A DNA stretch of 64,000 nt, from the NCBI RefSeq assembly GCF_001039355.2, contig NW_019775718.1, forward strand, positions 150,751 through 214,750, written 5' to 3'. Numbering within the stretch: the stretch's first letter is position 1; each line of letters begins with the position of its first letter. Below, one piece after another: positions 9,642 to 19,967 of this stretch. The notes beneath the pieces are model-generated. The model had not been told where the DNA came from. It saw only the letters and a list, made by a program, of their open reading frames with translations, and searched no databases. The translations under genes were made by a program, and so were the position numbers. Origin of the DNA: Lingula anatina (lineage: Eukaryota; Brachiopoda; Lingulata; Lingulida; Lingulidae).

Positions 9642-10718
9642 TCATTTGCAGTCACATTCCCTACGGCATCCTCTTGCGTATTTCCATGGGACGTGAGTCG
9701 AAAGGGCGCGGTTTGGAATGGGATTTCTCGCCCAATCTATCAACATCTCTGCTCCTACAACCCACACGTCTTTGTGAGTGGACATCTCACGTAGAAACCG
9801 CCTTAAAGCTGGGAGGGCATGAGGGTTGCGTTCGAACCATGTCGCATGCAGATTTATACCAAACGGCGCGCGATTTCCATTGTAATGTCTTTGAAAATTG
9901 TTCATTAAAAAGTCGTAAGTTTCTGTCGCACTGGTTGTTTTACAGCCATCTGCCATCGCGCAGGTTTGTCCGTTAGGACCCAGCATGCGAACAAGGGGAA
10001 TTTCCCAGAGCCCAGGAAAAGACTCCGTGGGGCACGGTCCTATGTCACATATGAATGGGAACACTGACCGACCCGGCTGGTGATTGAGTGTGAACGGCCA
10101 GGGTGGCCTGTAGTTGAGAAATCCCCTGTGATTATTAGGTCCAGTCACAAATGAAGAGTCATATTTAAATCGATACGATTGTGCCATTCGATATGGGGTG
10201 TTCCCGCCCTGCTGAAGGAACGGGATCCTCATCCCCATAATCTTCTGGTAAGGGATATGACCTCGAAGCGCCAGCACTCTTCTCTGGCCATCGAATTCTG
10301 CTGCCAGTTGGGTTTCCGAGGCTGTGATCCACCAACTTTGTGGGAACCTATGTGTTGAACTGTGGCTGCTTATGGTATTACCGTCTTGAAAGAGTGTTTC
10401 TACAAGTTTATAATTTGTGTTCAGTTCATCCGAAACATAAAAAGTTGCGCTGATCAGACAGTCGTTCGGATTTTTAAGTCCATCGGAAAATATTTCTGTG
10501 AAAAACTTAAAATTGTTCTGCGTGACTGCGTCGTCAAAGCTGAGTAGAACGAACTGCGGAGTCTCTGCAATATTTAGTCCATTTGGAGGGTCGCAACTCA
10601 GACATTGACACTCTGGGAGCTTACAGTTGTCGGGACTACAGTGGTAGAAACTAACACCAACAGACAGAATAGATGTCACCAGTAAGAATCGAAATATAGT
10701 CTCTTCTGAAAGAGACAT
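9642..10718 (-). CDS. Chitin deacetylase-like protein, copy 1 (CE4 polysaccharide deacetylase)
   Basis: Single-exon gene of 358 aa. Family members remove acetyl groups from chitin or related N-acetylglucosamine polymers outside the cell. The start is ATG 10716-10718; the frame continues upstream only to a TTG. A signal peptide (IFRFLLVTSILSVGVSF) is followed by the Cys cluster C-x4-CKLPECQC typical of animal CDA domains. CE4 motifs are all present: motif 1 LLSFDDAV, motif 2 HSSTH, motif 3 RIPFLQQ, and the C-terminal NLHATWF. The catalytic Asp, metal-binding Asp and two His are intact, so it should be an active metal-dependent enzyme. No chitin-binding or LDLa domain is attached, unlike insect CDA1/2. 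It lies about 1.4 kb from a paralogue on the same strand. Substrate is inferred from family. Confidence 0.93.
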   Translation of the reverse strand: MSLSEETIFRFLLVTSILSVGVSFYHCSPDNCKLPECQCLSCDPPNGLNIAETPQFVLLSFDDAVTQNNFKFFTEIFSDGLKNPNDCLISATFYVSDELNTNYKLVETLFQDGNTISSHSSTHRFPQSWWITASETQLAAEFDGQRRVLALRGHIPYQKIMGMRIPFLQQGGNTPYRMAQSYRFKYDSSFVTGPNNHRGFLNYRPPWPFTLNHQPGRSVFPFICDIGPCPTESFPGLWEIPLVRMLGPNGQTCAMADGCKTTSATETYDFLMNNFQRHYNGNRAPFGINLHATWFERNPHALPALRRFLREMSTHKDVWVVGAEMLIDWARNPIPNRALSTHVPWKYARGCRRECDCK

Positions 10719-10775
10719 GATCTGTAATGGGCCAAACAAATGTTCGAAAAAATATGTGACTTGAGATAAGGTGGA

Positions 10776-10784
10776 TTATATATA
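10776..10784 (-). promoter_or_regulatory. TATA box of chitin deacetylase-like copy 1
   Basis: On the minus strand this reads TATATATAA, about 58 bp upstream of the ATG at 10718. That spacing leaves a short 5' UTR of about 30 nt and suits an intronless secreted-enzyme gene. Confidence 0.5.
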
Positions 10785-11841
10785 TTCAGTGTCTTGAATA
10801 TTTTCCTTGGTATGAACACCTGGCGTAGGAAATAATGACTTAACATATGGCCTGCACTGTCGGTCTGCCAGCCTGAGGGCGTTACCAAGGTCCCAAGTAC
10901 AGATGGCAGCCTATGTTGTAACCAAACAAGTATGCAGAAGTCAACAGATGGACTTCTACTTTTTTTTTTTCAAAACTTATAAAGGGAAATTCGGATTTTT
11001 TACGAATGACCCAGTCCGCCGCGCCTACCATTAGCTTTATATTCTTGCTTCTACCCCACCCAAATTTATAAAAATGTAGTAGCGGCCTTCTCCCACGCAA
11101 CACCTGCTTACGTTGCAGCTTTTTAAAAGTAAGTGTTATAAAATTATCTGCCATTCTAATACTGAATGTGTTCCGAAATTTGGACCAAATGACAATACAA
11201 AAATACTTAAATACCTTGTTGTCATATTGGGACTAGCGACAGTTTATCACTCGCTGTAAAGTATACTTCTTTGAAAATTTTCCAGTAAAAGATTTTCTTT
11301 ACGACGAAACTTGATTCAAGTACGCGCAATAGTCACCAATACAATGTTGCCATATTATTTAGTGCAAAAGGCAGCGAACTGCCATAAAATCAATTTTTAT
11401 GGAATTGCATGTATGCATACGATACATGTACCTTGTAAATGGTTATAAGTGATTGTACCATTTGCACACTTTTGAAAATGTATTCAAGTGAATCGTATAC
11501 TCCAAAGGTGAGCACGTTTAATCAATTTTTAAAACGCAACAGTAAAAATGCCATGGCAAAGATATTTTTTGTAAATAGCCATTTCACTCGGAATATGTTC
11601 TATTTTTGGATACTTTCCCTCAAATAATATTTGGCGTCTATATAATCAAATTTAAGAATATACATGCAATAACGCGTTTTGTTGATCAATCTTTTAATCT
11701 TTCTCTGGGAAAATATCTTAAAACAAATAACTATCGCCTTTAGACATTCACATTTCATGCTTAGAATGACAAACACGGTCATTAATCTTTCGGTATTTAT
11801 TAACAAAATAAACGATACTTGTTTTAATAATACAGATAATA

Positions 11842-11902
<61 letters not shown>

Positions 11903-12096
11903 TATTTTCTGTCAAGTAATACAGGGTAAAAACAAAAAATTATTAATATTGAGGCCATTACAAAGAGCTCAACTTACTTTGTGAAATATTTTCATCGCAT
12001 ATAATCATAGAGTTATATATATAAGATCTCTAATAAAAAACAAAAATCAATCTGATACAAAGGTTTTTTGTGTACTCATTGAGATCAAAGCTATTT
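10785..12096. other. Spacer between the two deacetylase genes
   Basis: No supportable gene. It carries the upstream region of copy 1 and the probable 3' end of copy 2 (an AATAAA on the minus strand near 11793-11798). A long AT dinucleotide tract lies between. Confidence 0.5.
11845..11900. repeat. AT dinucleotide microsatellite
   Basis: An almost pure run of about 28 AT units. It is likely length-polymorphic. Confidence 0.9.
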
Positions 12097-13125
12097 TTAC
12101 TTTTTACACCAACGTGTGGCTAGCCAAGGCTCAAAGTCTTTCATTTTACTTAAAGGCGTCGGTCTCTGCATCCACTCTAGCACCTGCTCCACGCTGACTA
12201 CCCAGACGTCTGGGAGTTCCAAGAGGTTGTCCAAAAACCGTTCAACCGCGTTAAAAGTGAATGGAGATCTGGTGAACCATGTTGCGTGCATTGAAAGGAT
12301 GAAGGGCGCGCGGTTGCCTTCGTAGTGGCGTTTGAAGTTCATGTTGAGGTATTCCACGGTGTCGATTTCATCCTTCATCTCACAACTGTCCGCCATGGCG
12401 CACATGTCCGTGTGTCCGAGCATCCTTATGACCGGAACCTCCCACAAACCTGGATAGCTTTTGGTTGGACATGGAGGGAGATCACACAGGAAAGGATGGA
12501 AGCTGGGATCTGGGGGGTAGTCTAACGTGAAAGGCCACACTGGAAGGTAGTGCAGGAATTCATCCCTGTTGGTTGGTCCTGTTAAGAATGAGGAATCGAA
12601 CGTAAAATCGTAATATTCTAAAACGGTGTAAAGTTTGTCGCCCGACTGTTGAAGAAACGGGACTCTCGCTCCGATTAAATGTTCGTAAGGTATCTTTGCA
12701 AGTTTTGCCATACTCCTTCTATGCCCTTCCAGTTCTATTGCCAATTTCCTTAAGGAGGCCTTTTCCCACCAGCTCGCCGGGTAACGATGGGTTTCGCTGT
12801 GAGTAGCGATAGAATGCCCTTTCTGATACAATCTTTGAACATAACTGTAATCCGTACGGCCTTCGTCAGAGACATAGAAAGTTCCAGTGATTGGACAGCC
12901 ATTTGGGTTCCGTCGTTTTGCCGTGAACAAGCGGCGGTAAAAATCGACATTGTGATCGTTCACTGCATCATCAAAGGAAAGAACCACCATCTGTGGCGTA
13001 TCACGGGTTTGTAAACCTTCCGGGGAGTTGTACCCCGCGCAATGACATCTAGGTAGAGTACAGGAACGCGGATCACATTGAGAGAATACAAAACCAATGT
13101 GTGCGATGAATAAAATCCAAAACAT
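12097..13125 (-). CDS. Chitin deacetylase-like protein, copy 2 (CE4 polysaccharide deacetylase)
   Basis: Single-exon gene of 342 aa, a tandem paralogue of the 9.6-10.7 kb gene. The signal peptide MFWILFIAHIGFVFSQ is followed by CDPRSCTLPRCHC, the same N-terminal Cys cluster. CE4 motifs are VLSFDDAV, HSETH, RVPFLQQ and SMHATWF, all intact. Blocks shared with copy 1 include FDSSFLTGP, WPFTL, FLCD-x2-PCPT, GLWE-P-IRMLG, CAMAD and RHYEGNRAPF. It is about 16 residues shorter than copy 1, and its C-terminus lacks the REC-DCK cysteines found there. Both copies lack introns, so a duplication after intron loss or retroposition is the simplest history. Secreted and probably active; physiological substrate unknown. 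Confidence 0.93.
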   Translation of the reverse strand: MFWILFIAHIGFVFSQCDPRSCTLPRCHCAGYNSPEGLQTRDTPQMVVLSFDDAVNDHNVDFYRRLFTAKRRNPNGCPITGTFYVSDEGRTDYSYVQRLYQKGHSIATHSETHRYPASWWEKASLRKLAIELEGHRRSMAKLAKIPYEHLIGARVPFLQQSGDKLYTVLEYYDFTFDSSFLTGPTNRDEFLHYLPVWPFTLDYPPDPSFHPFLCDLPPCPTKSYPGLWEVPVIRMLGHTDMCAMADSCEMKDEIDTVEYLNMNFKRHYEGNRAPFILSMHATWFTRSPFTFNAVERFLDNLLELPDVWVVSVEQVLEWMQRPTPLSKMKDFEPWLATRWCKK

Positions 13126-13200
13126 GTCTTAAAGCTTACGAGAGACGTGTCTTTGCAAGAGCTGGAGTTGGAAATTGCTGTTAAGCTGTGTAGATCAAGG

Positions 13201-13209
13201 TATTTTATG
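13201..13209 (-). promoter_or_regulatory. TATA-like box of chitin deacetylase-like copy 2
   Basis: On the minus strand this reads CATAAAATA, about 76 bp upstream of the ATG at 13125. It matches the position of the TATA box of copy 1 less well, but is the only AT-box candidate there. Confidence 0.3.
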
Positions 13210-14155
13210 TATGGCGACAGCTTGTTTTCAGTTCTGAAGAATCTCTGGTATGATTAATTTACATATGTAGCCTACATGTTGGGTAGTAATATCATCTACA
13301 GCTGTCTGGAAAGTTCATTTATTTTCATTACCAGATGTTGGTGATTATTTAATTACTACGACTTGTAGATGAAAATGCTGTGTACCAGGAAAATTCATCG
13401 GCACAAAGGTGACAGTTTATGTTTGAAGAAAAAATCGATTTCATACTTGATCGAAGCTTTTACTCTTGCTAAAAATAATACAGATATTTTAACTGCACTC
13501 TGACAATTGTCACAAATTTATTTTTATTATTATAATTATAAATACGCAATACAGGAACCAGTGTTCTGTAGTTTCTTGGACAATGCTTTTTTCGACCCTC
13601 CACTGTCTGTCCAGGATTTTGCCAAGGAGGGAACAAGGATACATTTTTATCACAGCTTAGTTAGGCAAATATACAATAGATGACATTTTTTATTACAATA
13701 CTGTAAATGAATTAAAATGTATAATATTTATTTAAAAATGTGTAATATTTAACTTACAATTACACATTGATACAATGAATGAATTGTTTCAATATACTTG
13801 AATGCTTTGATTATTAGCATTATCATTTATTTCATTCGACCTATAAAAGATACAATAAATATAAAACATTCAATTCGGTATAATCCAGGTTCCTGTATAT
13901 TATTACATCTTTTTGAGCGCTTTCATCATTTCAGAATTTTATTTCCTATCCTGATAGATAAGATTCGAAATACTAGATATAGATATTAGATACAAAAATG
14001 GGTATTCTTTTTTTTTCATATCAAAAATAAAGCCGTTCTGATCCGAATAAAAATTAGTATTTTTCCCTACCATAATCTATTCTATCTAAATAGAGTGTTG
14101 ACCGCCAGTTTTCTACGAGGCACACGATACAAAGTAGTTTCATCAAATGTCAATT
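13210..14155. other. Intergenic and probable 3' UTR of the MFS transporter
   Basis: AT-rich with no supportable gene. It lies downstream of the transporter stop codon and upstream of deacetylase copy 2, both on the minus strand. I see no repeat of note. Confidence 0.4.
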
Positions 14156-16723
14156 CTAGTGTGTTTCTTGTAAATTCTGTGGAACTTCATATTTAACCGA
14201 GGGATGATTTCCACTAGGTGAATGAGGATGTTCTTCAGGCTGTTCCCCGGTGAATTCAGTGGCAGCCTTGCCAAGACAAGCCGAATACACCTGCATCGCG
14301 ACAATGACACTGGAAATCAATATGGCATAGGCAAGGATGATGCCCATCATGCACCCTGGACCATAGATATCGAACAGTGCTCCAGTCAAGTACTGAAATA
14401 TAAATCCACCGGTAGCTGCACCTATGTACATCATTGTCATGGCCATTCCAGTAAGAATTAGGTACTTCGATGCCCAAGCCACACCCGTTGGAAACACTGG
14501 CGATAAAAAGAATCCGAGCGCACCTGAGAGCACCCATAGTGCCAGTGGTTCTGTGTGACTAAACACATTGAGGAAGATTGCCACTGCTATATTAAACCCT
14601 GCCTCAACTAACAGCATGATCCATGGCGGGCAGACTATGGCAGTCAGCATAGCAGTAAAACGACCAGCTGTGAAACACAACCAGAACACACTGACTAGAA
14701 AAGCCGCGTCTTGATTTGAGAAACTTGGAACTACGCCCTCCGTGGCAAAGGTGAACAGATATTTACTGTACACCCTCTCTCCACCTACTATAATGATGTA
14801 AAACATGAATAAAAATACGAGCAAGCCAGAGGAGAAAATCCAGGTAGCTTTTCCTTTGGTGCACGCGCGTGGATGAACAACTTTCCATATAACTTGGTCT
14901 GGTTTCTTTACCTGGTATCCCTTTGGTGGTCCAATCAGATGGAGGGCCACAAATACCACCCCCACAATAAAAACGAAGATGCCTATTATAAGCCACGCCC
15001 ACTGTATAGTTGAATCAATCCAAGGATCATAGACCACAGTCACATTTGTTGTAGAATTTAGCATTGCTGGTAAGCTGGTTGCATTGCCGCTGTCATTTCC
15101 TGCCGAGTCCTTGGGAATGTTAGGGCCAAGAAACGGCGCGGCGATCTGTGGAGCTAGCAAGGCTCCGATCCCAAAAGCCAAATGAAGAGAATGCACTGGT
15201 GCCGGCGCCTTTTCACCCCACATTGCTAATACGAGAGCGTCACCGGCTGGAAGAGAATAGAGACAGAGTTTTAAAAGCCTTCATGGGATCCGTCATTTAA
15301 GGTGGAAAATATACAGTACGCATGACCTTATCATCGCAAGGGGTTTCTTTTACAGTTACTTCATTCATGCTATACATTTGCAAAGAGTATACCTGTATCC
15401 AGAATTCCCTCCGACCATCCTTGCAGATGAAGCATAATCCCAAACAGCCATATCCACCGGCTCCATGGAGCCACAATTGTGGCAATGGCGGCTACAAGCA
15501 GGGCGACTCCTAGAAGCAGGTCATTACTTCGGTAAAAGTAATCCTTCATAAACCCACCAACTATGGCGCCCATGAAGTACCCCACACTGCGAGCTATCAG
15601 CCCTTGGGAGATCCCTTCATAGTTGGTGCCAATCCGCGATCTCATAACAGGTAGTGAAGGACCTGCAATTTCTAGATACGCTCCCTAGAATATAAAATTC
15701 TGCTATATCCATGATGTTTTCTATGAACGTGACATTTAAATTAAAGATTAAATTAAAGATTGATTTGATCATAAGAATCCATTCTAAAAAGTGCTGGCTG
15801 ACAACTTATAACTGAAAATCTTAAAGTTTAATGAAATATGCTGTTATAATCGAGAAATTTTGGTAAAAACTGGTAGACTAAAGATTAATTAAAAAAAAAG
15901 ATGCTCATGCAGGCCTACCCAACTACCAGAATCGGCACTGAATGATCCCGGTAGTTGGGTAGGCCTGATGCTGGGGTTGCGCTATGAAAAGCGAGTCATA
16001 AACCCGTGAAACGAGGATTTTTTACATTACATTTTCTTAGAATAGCAACAAACAGTAACCTGCCACACGTCCGTCAATAATAACACGTCGCTGTCAATGA
16101 TAACGAAAATAATAAATGACAGTATCCAAGCAAACAAAACATTGCGATCCTTTATCTTTCTTACGAGGTAAGCACAGAGCACAAGAGATAGTGCAATTGA
16201 CACTGATAAATTTAGGAGCTCAGGGATGTAACTGGCAATGTAATGCAACACGAACAACGAAAACATTAGATAAGAATACAGCTTACGCTTTGATATTGAT
16301 ACATGTACATCTTGCATTTAAGTCTAAAAATCATATGAAATGAACACATATATATTTATCCTTGCAATAAATTATCCGGGTTTCTTAGAACCACATATAG
16401 TTGCGCTTAATTACGTTGACCTTACATGTCCGTTTAACTATGTACACCCTGTAGGAGATTAGGATAAGTTCGCTACGTTTCTGAAACTGACAAAGCGGCA
16501 AGTTAAGATTTGCTTTAATGAGACTCTATTCACTCCATAGTAAATCGAGTGAAGAGTAAGTAAAACATGTACTCACCATGCCTAACCTAGCCAGCGCAAT
16601 GAGTATGGTGTGAAATATCAAGTACGCTGAGATAGGTCTTGGTTGCGGCATTGAGTTCGAACTTTCCTTTGGCGTATTTACACCGGCCAGTTGCTTCTCG
16701 GACTCGTCTTCGATTGCTGGCAT
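14156..16723 (-). CDS. Major facilitator transporter, MFSD4/NaGLT1 type
   Basis: Three coding exons, 16577-16723, 15393-15684 and 14156-15246, join in frame (GT-AG throughout) to give 509 aa, the usual size for MFSD4A/4B. MFSD4B is the sodium-dependent glucose transporter NaGLT1. The N-terminus is cytosolic (MPAIEDESEK), followed by TM1 (YLIFHTILIALARLGMGAYL). Family-like segments are GPSLPVMRSRIGTNYEGISQ, GYFMGAIVGGFMKDYF (the MFS loop 2-3 region) and GDALVLAMWGEKAPAPVHSL followed by LHLAFGIGALLAPQIA. A large extracellular loop with several N-glycosylation sites (NDSGNATS, NSTTNVTV) precedes TM7 of the N-terminal half. The C-terminus is short and hydrophilic. Substrate is inferred from family; MFSD4A-like versus 4B-like cannot be settled by eye. 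Confidence 0.9.
15910..15967. repeat. Perfect 18-bp inverted repeat (stem-loop) in an MFS intron
   Basis: CAGGCCTACCCAACTACC at 15910-15927 is the exact reverse complement of 15950-15967, with a 22-nt loop. It lies in intron 1 of the transporter gene and would form a strong hairpin in the pre-mRNA. It may be a tiny fold-back repeat remnant. Confidence 0.85.
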
Positions 16724-17889
16724 TGTCAGACGTCCAGAACGTTGAATATACTAGAGTTGTAACGTAAACGTCTGTGAGAACGCTGTATTCAGAGACGCTT
16801 CTACTTCTAGTAAAACCGGAATTTGTGATGTAACGCAAGGTGCAGCGTTTAAGAAGGTTTGACCTTGTAGCATATTCTTGAGGTGCCGGGAGTGGTATCT
16901 CTGCTGGGTCACACTACCTATAGGTCGATGTATGTTAGATGACGTAGATCCAGTCGGTAAACAGCTGAAACCTGACATGGATGAAAAGTCTCGCCTTCTC
17001 AGATCTACGTGGATCTGAATTCAGACTTAGATACAAAGTAGTCCTCCAATTTAACACGAGCAAATGCATTATTCAAACAGTTCAAAAACTGCATATAGTA
17101 AGACACTTATTGAAACTTCAAAATGTAAAGGTACAAAAAATGCTAATTACCACGTTAATTCAGTTATTTACCTCATATCAATTTCATTCATCCTTTTTTT
17201 AAATCTGTCACCAGACACTTTTTTTTACTTCGTTTCGGTGGACAGAATTCACAGTTATCCTCTAATTGGTTATTGTTGAATTTAAATTAGGGATAATAGT
17301 AATCAATAAAAACTTTTTAGAGAAAAAATCGCTCCCTTTACTTATGGGAATTGTGAATCAACTAAATTATTGGTCATCCATCAATTTGATATTTATCAAT
17401 ATCTTGAAAAACTGTCGAATGTCGAAATCATACTGCAGTTCTACTTAGACCTATTTTAAAACAATTGACTTAAGCACATTAACAGTTCACTTAAAAAATA
17501 TGGGATATAATTTTTCTTATGTGAAAAATTCCTTATGTGGCTTCAATGATTTTTGATAGTTATCCCACAGAACATCTCTCTATCGGGTTTTTAACTAAAA
17601 AGTATGAAGACAAACTCCCCATTTTGTACACTTAGTCTAGTGAACAGTTATTTGCATTCCTTGAATTTCACTAATTAAAAGGAAAAAAAAGACAAAACTC
17701 TTATTAAATTTAAATTCATATGATAAAAGGTGATGTAATTATTGTATCAGCCTTTTTAATCACATTTTGTACAGTACAGCGGTACCGTTTTAATCGTATC
17801 GATTGTGATTTGTATTCGTTTTTCACTTTATTCGTCCAAGATTCGTGTGACAATTTGCGAAGTAACTTGCATGGTAGGGCTAATCAACG
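16724..17889. other. Upstream region of the MFS transporter
   Basis: Putative promoter and 5' UTR of the transporter, then AT-rich intergenic DNA. I see no further gene and no convincing TATA box. Confidence 0.4.
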
Positions 17890-17891
17890 TA

Positions 17892-19093
17892 GGGGAGACC
17901 GGGGCTAGTTGGACCCCGGGGTAAGTTGGCCCCCCAGTCAATTTATGAAAAAGTAACTACGAGGTAAAAAAATTGGCCACATACTCTTGCAAAGTGACCG
18001 TAGCCTACAATGCTAAGGAAGTGTCAGACGTTAAAAAGTTTTACTTAAGCGGTGAGTCGAAATAAACGATTTTTGCACCTAAAAGTAATTTTGTTTAAGA
18101 GATTTCAAAATCTATTTTCATAAGCTTTTGATCGAATATAAGATATGTATAGGGCATCAAACTGAAGCTCATTGTTTCAAGTTTCACAGAGACGTATCAT
18201 CGTTGCTCATTCTAGCACCATAAATGGCTACCATCCTTTAAAACAAATAATGTGCACCCGGGGCTATTTGCCCCCCTTGACTCGGGGGAAGTTGGACCCT
18301 CATATTACCCACAAACATTTGCGCGCAACGCTGTTTGAAATAAACAAGTTGTTGGTGAAATTGACAAAGCTTGCCGGTGTCTATTACCGTCTGATTGATT
18401 TTTTTTTTAATTTTCTCTCTGGTGTCTTTTTGAAAATTTATATTAGAAATATTCTGTTGATTGTATGTATTAGAAAGCAAATCCATTGGACTTTCCGTAG
18501 AAAAACATTTATTTTGCCTTAATTCATTGTACATGTAAGGGGATTCCCTTTGTATTTATAGTGTTAAATGTGTCCCCAAGGAGATTTTCTACCCCTCCCT
18601 AGCTAGAGACCAGTGTTGAAACAAACTCAATGGTTTAAAACTGAATTTGTTACTCTTTTAAAAAGAAAATTTATTATTCGTTTTCATTCATTAAAAACCT
18701 CCTTTATACCATTATTTATTTATTCTTAATTAAAACAAAACACATTTTATTGATAGATATTTTGGTTCTTGCAACACATACCCCCCCNNNNNNNNNNNNN
18801 NNNNNNNNNNNNNNNNNNNNNNNNNNNNNNNNNNNNNNNNNNNNNNNNNNNNNNNNNNNNNNNNNNNNNNNNNNNNNNNNNNNNTGGCGGGGCAAGTTGG
18901 CCCCCTTGACGTCAACTGCGTTTTTTGTCAAATTTTGAGCCACCTGGCATTATATTTGAAAAATAATGACGTTGCATACGTAGCTTAGTTCATGGGGCTT
19001 ACTTTGAAACCGGTTTTGATACTCTAACCCACTCCTAGTTGGCTCTACAAGGCCAAAAGTGTCTAACTGGGCCAACTAGCCCCGGTCTCCCCC
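17892..19093. mobile_element. About 1.2-kb element with GGGGAGACCGGGGCTAGTTGG terminal repeats
   Basis: The left end (17892) reads GGGGAGACCGGGGCTAGTTG. The right end, reverse complemented from 19093, reads GGGGGAGACCGGGGCTAGTT. Both ends abut TA (17890-17891 and 19094-19095), consistent with a TA target duplication. The variants GGGG-AAGTTGG-CCCCC recur inside (near 17920, 18262-18297, 18890), so the ends carry subterminal repeats. Two short clusters resemble each other but I find no intact transposase. A gap of 97 N lies inside, so coding capacity cannot be excluded. A non-autonomous DNA transposon of a TA-targeting superfamily is my best reading. Confidence 0.6.
18788..18884. other. Assembly gap (97 N)
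   Basis: A run of undetermined bases lies within the inverted-repeat element. Its left edge is a C homopolymer and its right edge resumes in the GGGGCAAGTTGGCCCCC motif. Assembly probably failed in the element's internal repeats. Confidence 0.99.
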
Positions 19094-19173
19094 TACTGAT
19101 ATTTGGCCCTTAAAACTTTGTCATATTTTTCTACTTGAAAATTATTTTTTTTACTTACAGGAAATAGAATGTT

Positions 19174-19579
19174 GACTTCAAGTTCCTGGTCGCAAGGTAC
19201 CTACAACAGCCTATTAGGCCTACATGCCCTACCGTATCAAGGAAAACAGACATGGTAGGAAGGGTACTGGGATAGGGAAATTGGCTTGGCTTCAATATTG
19301 GACTCACTGCCTGTGTATTTATGGTTATTGACGATGTTAATTAACGACATATTTTATTTTTTCTGTTCACCAGAAGTCATGCCAATAACTGACTTTTTTC
19401 CAAAGCAGAAAAATAAATAACAAACAACACAAGAAAAAATATATACTAGTGAAGCCAGGATTCTATTAAAAGGCGGGGCACAAGAAGTTCATTTAGGCCT
19501 ACTTCGCTTGGCTTGGCAGATGTTAAATAGTACTATTAAATAGGCTGTTGTAGGTACCTTGTGGCCAAGAACTTGAAGA
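19174..19579. repeat. About 406-bp segment bounded by 42-bp inverted repeats
   Basis: The left arm (19174-19215) and right arm (19538-19579) are reverse complements at about 88%. They share CAAGGTACCTACAACAGCC and CTTCAAGTTC. The segment follows the GGGGAGACC element by 80 bp. It has no coding capacity and could be a separate MITE or part of a composite insertion. Confidence 0.6.
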
Positions 19580-19849
19580 TACACTTGCTCACTTTCACCC
19601 CACCGTCATGCACAGCACTTTATACATTGATTGTGGTAGGAGTGAAAGTAATAGCTCTATCACTGTTTAACTCCTATGGGCCACCGTAGCGTTTCGTATC
19701 TATTCAAATTAAAGTTTCGCTAAAAACTTTTCCTATCATTCTAACCTGTATGATGTTTTTGGTACAGTAAATAATAAAAAGTTGTAAAAAAAATCGCAAA
19801 AGAATAAAATCCATGGATACATTTTTGCGGGAACCTTCTCATAACGTTG

Positions 19850-19967
19850 TGCACCTGTTGACCTAGCCTCTTTTGTTTTGAAGACAAGAAAAACATTCAG
19901 GGCATTCCAACATGGCGGGGTGCATGATGGACCGGTTCATAATGATTAGCGATATTCACCTTGTTAG
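19850..19967 (+). promoter_or_regulatory. TMTC3: Probable TMTC3 promoter and non-coding first exon with uORF
   Basis: The sequence CCAACATGGCGGGG (YY1-like, common at downstream promoter positions) is followed by a strong donor, TTGTTAG|GTAAGTGG, with the exon ending at 19967. Spliced to the acceptor at 24673, the leader would carry an upstream ATG (19912) opening a short frame, MAGCMMDRFIMISDIHLVRL, that stops before the TMTC3 ATG. The exon start is unknown. Its link to TMTC3 is inferred from strand, position and splice signals. Confidence 0.45.

Noticed and set aside
12116-13014. Open frames on the plus strand across deacetylase copy 2
   Set aside because: They are antisense shadows of a strongly supported CE4 gene and show no family features.
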